From: Cyrtodaria siliqua | Taxonomy: Eukaryota > Mollusca > Bivalvia > Adapedonta > Hiatellidae | Direction of reading: 5' to 3' | NCBI GenBank assembly: GCA_037043455.1 | Contig: JAWPHD010001324.1 | Span: 1-64,000, forward strand | Length of the DNA stretch: 64,000 nt | Part shown: positions 59,226 to 64,000 of the stretch, in pieces | How the letters are laid out: every line of letters starts with the position of its first letter | How positions within the stretch are numbered: the stretch's first letter is position 1 | Notes under the pieces: generated by a model | Seen by the model: the letters and a program-made list of their open reading frames with translations, nothing else | Database searches by the model: none | What the model was told of the DNA's origin: nothing | Translations under genes and position numbers: made by a program

Positions 59226-59605
59226 ATGGTACCTATAACTCAATGTGGTGTACGAAAGAAAGTGATCAAACTCATGTTGAATTTGCTCGAACCAAAGAAC
59301 AATTATTTGATCGATGGTGTGCATCCAAGAAAATTGAACGCATTCATGATAAGTTAAGGCAATTTATTTTAATTGAAGAGTTCACAAAGTGTATTAACAA
59401 TGATGTTAAAAGCTATTTAGATAAGCAAAAGGCTGAAACTTTGGAAGATGCTGCATGTTTGCGGATGATTATTCGCTAACTCACAATGTCTCTTTTGTTA
59501 AAAAAATCAACCCCCTCATCAGAATTCTTCATTTAAGAAACCCTTTACTCGTACGGCAGTACATCTAAATCTCAGTCTCCTAGTACTTCTAACCATCAAG
59601 TATCT
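59225..59605 (+). pseudogene. gag-like fragment, N-terminal part
   Basis: Contains 'HVEFARTKEQLFDRWC' and, after a one-base frame change near 59460, 'ADDYSLTH'. These blocks are common in gag proteins of this retroelement group. It is broken at 59606 by LINE-C and truncated at the 5' side by the Penelope-like fragment. Confidence 0.65.
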
Positions 59606-60938
59606 AATGAAGAAGAAGAAGAAGAAGAAGAAGAAGAAGAAGAAGAAGAAGAAGAAGAAGATTCTTTATTATGCAATAACCGTAACAAGAGTCATGAGCA
59701 TAGCATCAATAATTACATTTATGATACAATTGTGGCATGGTAATACAATTGTGGCATGGTAAGATGACATACAATAGTAGATATCATGATTTATATAAAT
59801 AACAGTCTATTCAGGTACATAGTTATAATAACAAATGGCATTATATCTTACTTTGTGTTAGTGTTTGAGTTACGCTGTCATTTAAAAAAAAAAACTTGTG
59901 CAAGGAAGAGACGGCGTTACTGGCATATATGTTCAACATATATCATATAACAAATATTGATTAATATACTCTACCTAACATATTCAAAATTTACTCTCTA
60001 AGCATCTTGTATCGTTTTTCAAATGCTTTGTATACATAGATTGCTAGATTTCTTATCTCAGTAGCGTTTTCACTTTTTATTAATTTCAAAAATGTAAAAC
60101 TATTTGGATGTTCCCAATAATATATATTAATATATTTAGTACGTAACTCCTGATAAGCTTGACATTCAATGACAAAATGGTACTCGTCTTCTAAGACTTG
60201 ACAAAATGTGCATTTTCGTTCATCAAATGGTACACAGATGGGTTTTCGCCATCTTTCAGATTCTACTGCTAGCCTATGCGAAGAAATTCTTAAACGTGAC
60301 AGTGCCATTCTGTATTTGCGTATGTCTATTACATCTAAGTATTTATTAAAACCAAAATCAACTATATTTTTATCAAATAAAGCTCTCCTTGAGTCTTGTA
60401 AACCACCGTTAAAATTTTGCAGCCATACATCTTTAATTCTTAGTTTCATCCGCTTAAGGAATAACTGTATATCGTCCATCCCTTGAGCAAGCAGACTTCG
60501 TAGAAAGCTAATTTAGACAATAGTAACTTTACTTGAGAAACCCAATTTGTTTTTTATGTCTTCGTACACAAAACTATTTTGAGCCGATATGTTAACCCCT
60601 AATAATCGTTTACAAAAGCTTAAAATAAGTCCTTTCTATTTGCAAACCTTTATTAAATCCCCAAACTTCTGATGAATAATTTAGAATGGGCAAAATCAAT
60701 TTATCAAAAAGATCATGAGTATGTTTAGGAGGCAAATCGGTAAATTTATACAAATATCTATTCATTTTAAAAATAGCTTTTAAGGCTTGACCAGCTAACA
60801 TTTTTTCATTTTCGTTATATGAAGCACCCGAGGTGAAAAGCACCCCTAAATACTTAAATTTATTTACTATTTACAGTTCACCATCTTTGTAATGAAAATG
60901 CAAGTTTTGAGTCAGTCTTCCTCCCCTTTTGAAAATCC
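59606..60938 (-). mobile_element. 5'-truncated LINE (LINE-C) inserted in gag
   Basis: The minus-strand element ends in (ctt)n (the (gaa)n at 59606-59660). Its coding remnant starts abruptly near 60938 at 'IFKRGGRLTQN'. gag resumes on the other side, so both borders are supported by the host frame. Confidence 0.8.
59991..60938 (-). pseudogene. LINE-C ORF2 C-terminal remnant
   Basis: Thumb/connection region: 'KYLGVLFTSG', 'LPILNYSSEVWG' (60610-60935). After a frame change comes the C-terminal 'CTFC...DEYHFVIECQAY' zinc-type motif (59991-60479). An in-frame TAA is near 60870. Similar to LINE-B in this region. The catalytic reverse transcriptase core is absent because of 5' truncation. Confidence 0.85.
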
Positions 60939-60960
60939 TTATTATTATACTGATCAAAAA

Positions 60961-61215
60961 TCCTTATCTCAAATTACTGCAATTATTGCAAAAGCAAAGG
61001 ACGTTTCATTTCTGAGTGTTTTACTTTAAAAAGGAAGCTACAACAAAAAGAAGGTGTAAAACCTACTGGTCTCACCTCTGTAAGGTCTAAACCCCAGTCT
61101 TGTGTTGGAAACAAGCCTTTTTCCGAGAATACTTATTCCGGTACTAATGTAATTATTCAAGGGGTAGAGTGCGGTTTTTTTACTGTCCCTCTCCATTCTC
61201 CTTCTATTAGTTTGA
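60961..61215 (+). pseudogene. gag zinc-knuckle fragment
   Basis: 'NYCKSKGRFISECFTLKRK' resembles a CCHC knuckle with degraded positions. It is followed by a Ser/Pro-rich linker. The protease motif expected next is not visible. Confidence 0.6.
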
Positions 61216-61319
61216 ATGACACAAAATAACAAACTATCAAGATCACAACTTATAAGCGAACAGCATAGAGATCCTGAGATTTCGAGTTTATTTAATAGGG
61301 CCGTTAGTTAAGAAGAAGC

Positions 61320-62664
61320 TTCACAAGTCCCAGTTTTTTATTTTACTAAAAATGGGATCCTGATGAGAAAATGGCGTCCACATGATGTCCCCGCTGATGA
61401 TGAATGGATTGTCAATTTCCAAATTGTGGTTCCTAGTTCATATCGTCAGGAAATTCTCAGTTTAGCCCATGAAACTCCTTTGTCTGGTCAGTTAGGTGTC
61501 AATAAGACATATCAAAGATTTTGTGTCATTTTTATTGGCCAGCAATCAAAAAGTATGTTTCACAATACTGTAGGTCGTGTCATACATGTCAAATGGTAGG
61601 AAAGCCCAATCAGAAGATTCCCAAAGCCCATTTTCAACCTATTCCTGCAGTTGATGAACTTGTCAGTAAAATAATTGTGGACTGTCTTCGCCCCTTGCCT
61701 AACACCAAGTCTAATAATATATAATTACTGGTGTGATTATAGTTTAATGTATTGTAGGCGACTCTGCTCAGTGTATGTGCTCTGGTTTATTTTGTTATTG
61801 TTTGTTTGTTACTTACCAATAATAGCAATCACTGTACTAAATTACTTGCTCCTTTGAGGGCCCTTAATTGGTTAATAAACTCGTGTATCGTGTGTATCGT
61901 GTGGTAATCAATATCTGTTGACGATTATGTGTGCGTCAACAAGATTTCCTGAAGCTATTCCACTTCGGAATATTAAGACAAAGTATATTGTGAAGGCTCT
62001 GGTCAAGTTTTTCACACTAGTGGGCCTTCCAAAATATGTCCAGTCTGATCAAGGGTCAAATTTTATGTCTGGTATATTTCAACAGGTCATGCATGAGTTA
62101 GGCATTCAACAGTTTAAGTCTTCGGCTTATCATCCGGAGATTCAATGTGCTCTAGAAAGATTTCACCAGACACTGAAAAACGTGATTAGGTCATATTGTT
62201 TTGACACTAACAAAGACTGGGATGAAGGTATCCACTTGTTGCTTTTCGCCGTTAGAGAGTATATTAAAGAATCTCTGGGTTTCAGCCCATTTGAACTAGA
62301 TTTTGCGCACACTGTTCATGGACCACTTAAGTTAAGAAGAAAACACTTCTTTGAATATTCTACTGTACGTGTCTGATTTTAGACACAAACTGTCAAAAGC
62401 TTGTGAGGTAGCTCTGTCTAATCTCAAATCATTTCAATCAAAAATGAAAACAAGGTATGCTTTTACTGCTCAAGAAAGAAATGTAAAACCTGGTGATAAA
62501 GTTCTTGCTTTATTACCTATTCCTGGAAAGCCTTTACAAGCTAGGTATCACAGTAGAAAAAAGTATCAGAGATTTAAACTATATTATCAATACTCCTGGA
62601 AGGCGACAGCAACGTCAACTTCGTCATATCAATATGTTAAAAGAATAAATTGACAGAGATAGCA
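61320..62664 (+). pseudogene. Ty3-type integrase, disrupted
   Basis: HHCC zinc region: 'SLAHETPLSGQLGVNKTY' (about 61460) and 'CRSCHTCQMVGK' (about 61576). Catalytic D-D-E: D in 'IIVDCLRPLP' (about 61679), D in 'VQSDQGSNF' (62047-62049) and E in 'CALERFHQTLKN' (62155-62157). The C-terminal 'KVLALLPIPGKPLQARYH' precedes a frame-shifted 'NYIINTPGRR' block. Frameshifts occur near 61530, 62360 and 62570. An insertion splits it at 61713-61896. Confidence 0.85.
61713..61896 (+). mobile_element. Solo 3' end of LINE-A nested in the integrase
   Basis: Matches 13346-13540 almost throughout ('attactggtgtgattatagt', 'gagggcccttaattggttaa') and ends in 'gtgtatc' repeats. Integrase codons resume at about 61900 ('NQYLLTIMCASTR'). 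Only the last 180 or so bases were copied, typical of LINE 5' truncation. Confidence 0.92.
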
Positions 62665-62780
62665 TTTCTTCACATTTAGTTAATTTAGTTTGCTCTGTTC
62701 CACTTGAAAATTCCAGTGACGGATTACAGAATTAGAATTAACAGTTTGACAAAAATGATCCTGGTTTAGCGAAATAGAAA

Positions 62781-63411
62781 GTGTCACATCTAGAACCATC
62801 ACAGAAACATGAGTTGAAACAATTAATACATGACTATAAGCCCTTATTTTCTGATGTTCCATCAAGAACTGACAAAATTTACCATGATGTCAATTTTAGA
62901 AATTCTACTCCAATAAAACAGCATCCATATAGAATGAATCCTTCTAAACAACAACATCTCAAAGAAGAAATTCAATTCTTATTGGACAACGATTTCATTG
63001 AAGTAAAAGTGACCTGAGTTCGCCATGTATTCTTGTATCAAAACCGGATAATACATACCGTATGTATACTGACTATAAGAAGTCAGCAGTGTCACCAAAG
63101 CTGATTCATTTCCAATTCCACGAATTGACGACTGTATTGACAAAATTGGAAATGCAAAATACGTTACAAAAGTTGATATTTTGAAAGGATTTGGGCAAGT
63201 TCCTCTCACAGAAAGAGCAAAAGAAATTTCAGCATTTATAACTCCAGATGGACTGATTCAATATAAACATATGTCATTTGGAATGGAAAATTCTCCAGCA
63301 ACGTTTAAACGTCTCGACAGTATGTTAATCTCCGGTTTATATGGAGGTGACGCGTACATCGATGATGCAATCATTTACAACAACACACGGGAAGATCATT
63401 CACAGACATAA
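62781..63411 (+). pseudogene. Ty3-type reverse transcriptase, disrupted
   Basis: 'HDVNFRNSTPIKQHPYR' and 'EEIQFLLDNDFIE' (62880-63005), then frameshifted 'RMYTDYKK', 'ISAFITPDGLIQYKHMSFGM' and the active-site block 'YIDDAIIY' at 63355-63378. It starts about 120 bp after the integrase end, with no LTR between. Confidence 0.87.
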
Positions 63412-63815
63412 GAAGTTTCTTCGATCGTCTTACTGATGTCAACCACAACAAAAGTGAATTTTATCGCGCAATTGTCACATTTTTAGGACATGAAGCTGGA
63501 CAGGGTCAGGTTAAACCTGTTGAAGCTAAGGTCAAAGCTATTTCTGAATTTCCTGTACCAACTTGTTAAAAGCAATTGATGCGTTTTCTCGGTATTGCTG
63601 GTTATTATACAAAATGTTGTCATAACTTCCAGTCATTGCTGGACCTTTGACAAATGTATTGAGTAAAAGAAAGAAATGTGTTGGACTGAAAAATGACAAT
63701 AGTCATTTGACAAATTAAAAGCCATACCGATGAGTGTTTTTCAGCACCAAATTTTGAATTTAAATTTAAATTAGCAGTCGATGCTAGTGACATTGGTGCT
63801 GGTGCATTATTGTGA
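63412..63815 (+). pseudogene. Reverse transcriptase connection and RNase H start, degraded
   Basis: Blocks 'FLGHEAGQGQVKPVEAKVKA', 'RFLGIAGYY' and 'LAVDASDIGAGAL' appear in shifting frames. The rest of RNase H is missing. Confidence 0.7.
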
Positions 63816-64000
63816 CTTTGGACGTTATATAAACAGGCTAGTTCTGGGAGCAGTCCAGCAGTTGAGATTAGTTTCAGTGTTCTTCATTAAAGTTGATTTA
63901 GATTTGGATGCTTTTGTGAGAGGATTTAATACATATTGTACTCATTCATAATAACAGCAGAATTGGATATTTGAAATAAACAGGAAATATTTGAAATTAA
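63816..64000 (+). other. Possible LTR remnant at the window edge
   Basis: 'cgttatataaacaggc' (TATA-like) followed by 'ctgggagcagtccagcagtt' recalls the promoter part of an LTR. RNase H breaks off just before it. The window ends before the terminus can be checked. Confidence 0.35.

Larger units (their letters stand above)
59225..64000 (+). mobile_element. Decayed Ty3-type LTR retrotransposon with integrase before reverse transcriptase
   Basis: Order: gag fragment (59225-59605), LINE-C insertion, gag zinc knuckle (60961-61030), integrase (61320-62664, itself split by a LINE-A tail), reverse transcriptase (62781-63411), RNase H start (near 63773), then an LTR-like end. Sequence motifs are Ty3/gypsy-type but the pol order is that of Ty1/copia, as described for Gmr1-like elements. 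Many frameshifts and stops; not active. No 5' LTR was found, and protease appears deleted between about 61200 and 61270. Confidence 0.8.

Overview
This is eukaryotic nuclear DNA. It is AT-rich and intron-bearing, and most of it is transposable elements, MITEs, SINEs and satellites. tRNA-derived SINEs, bivalve-style arrays of about 160 bp built on 'ggccataactc', and a Ty3-like element with copia-like domain order all suggest a marine mollusc, most likely a bivalve. That assignment is inference from repeat style and gene family; no species can be named. I see no rRNA, no credible functional tRNA gene, no CRISPR array and no bacterial-type operon.

Only two loci look like host genes. Both are three-exon bZIP transcription factors of the Fos/ATF3/JDP2 group. 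bZIP-1 (+ strand, 24397-26487) encodes about 394 aa: an ATF3-like LTPxxKEEL motif, the basic region in a 36-codon exon, then a leucine zipper with a long acidic, Fos-like C-terminal region. bZIP-2 (- strand, 50175-48762) encodes about 160 aa, ATF3/JDP2-sized. The two share exon layout, intron phase and motif order and face each other tail to tail about 22 kb apart.

Layout: 0-5.3 kb holds diverged tandem repeats, a 31-bp minisatellite and nested MITEs. 6.4-13.5 kb is a near full-length two-ORF LINE (coiled-coil/SGNH ORF1, EN-RT ORF2) carrying three nonsense codons and one 39-bp insertion. 13.6-24 kb is repeats, an AT-rich minisatellite, SINEs and a perfect 37-bp hairpin. bZIP-1 follows, then a pair of interspersed repeats at 28.7-29.8 kb. 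34.0-40.9 kb is a tandem-repeat mobile element, possibly pearl/Helentron-like, split by a 3.7-kb antisense LINE. 41-45 kb has LINE tails and MITEs. 45.8-47.7 kb is a 91-bp satellite. bZIP-2 follows, then hAT-like and mariner-like MITEs. 55.8-57.3 kb is a decayed Penelope-like reverse transcriptase. 59.0-64.0 kb is a decayed Ty3-type retrotransposon with integrase upstream of reverse transcriptase (Gmr1-like order), broken by two LINE insertions.

The two bZIP genes could form dimers and bind AP-1/CRE sites, and candidate CRE-like sites lie upstream of bZIP-2. The rest is a layered record of insertions whose relative order can often be read directly.
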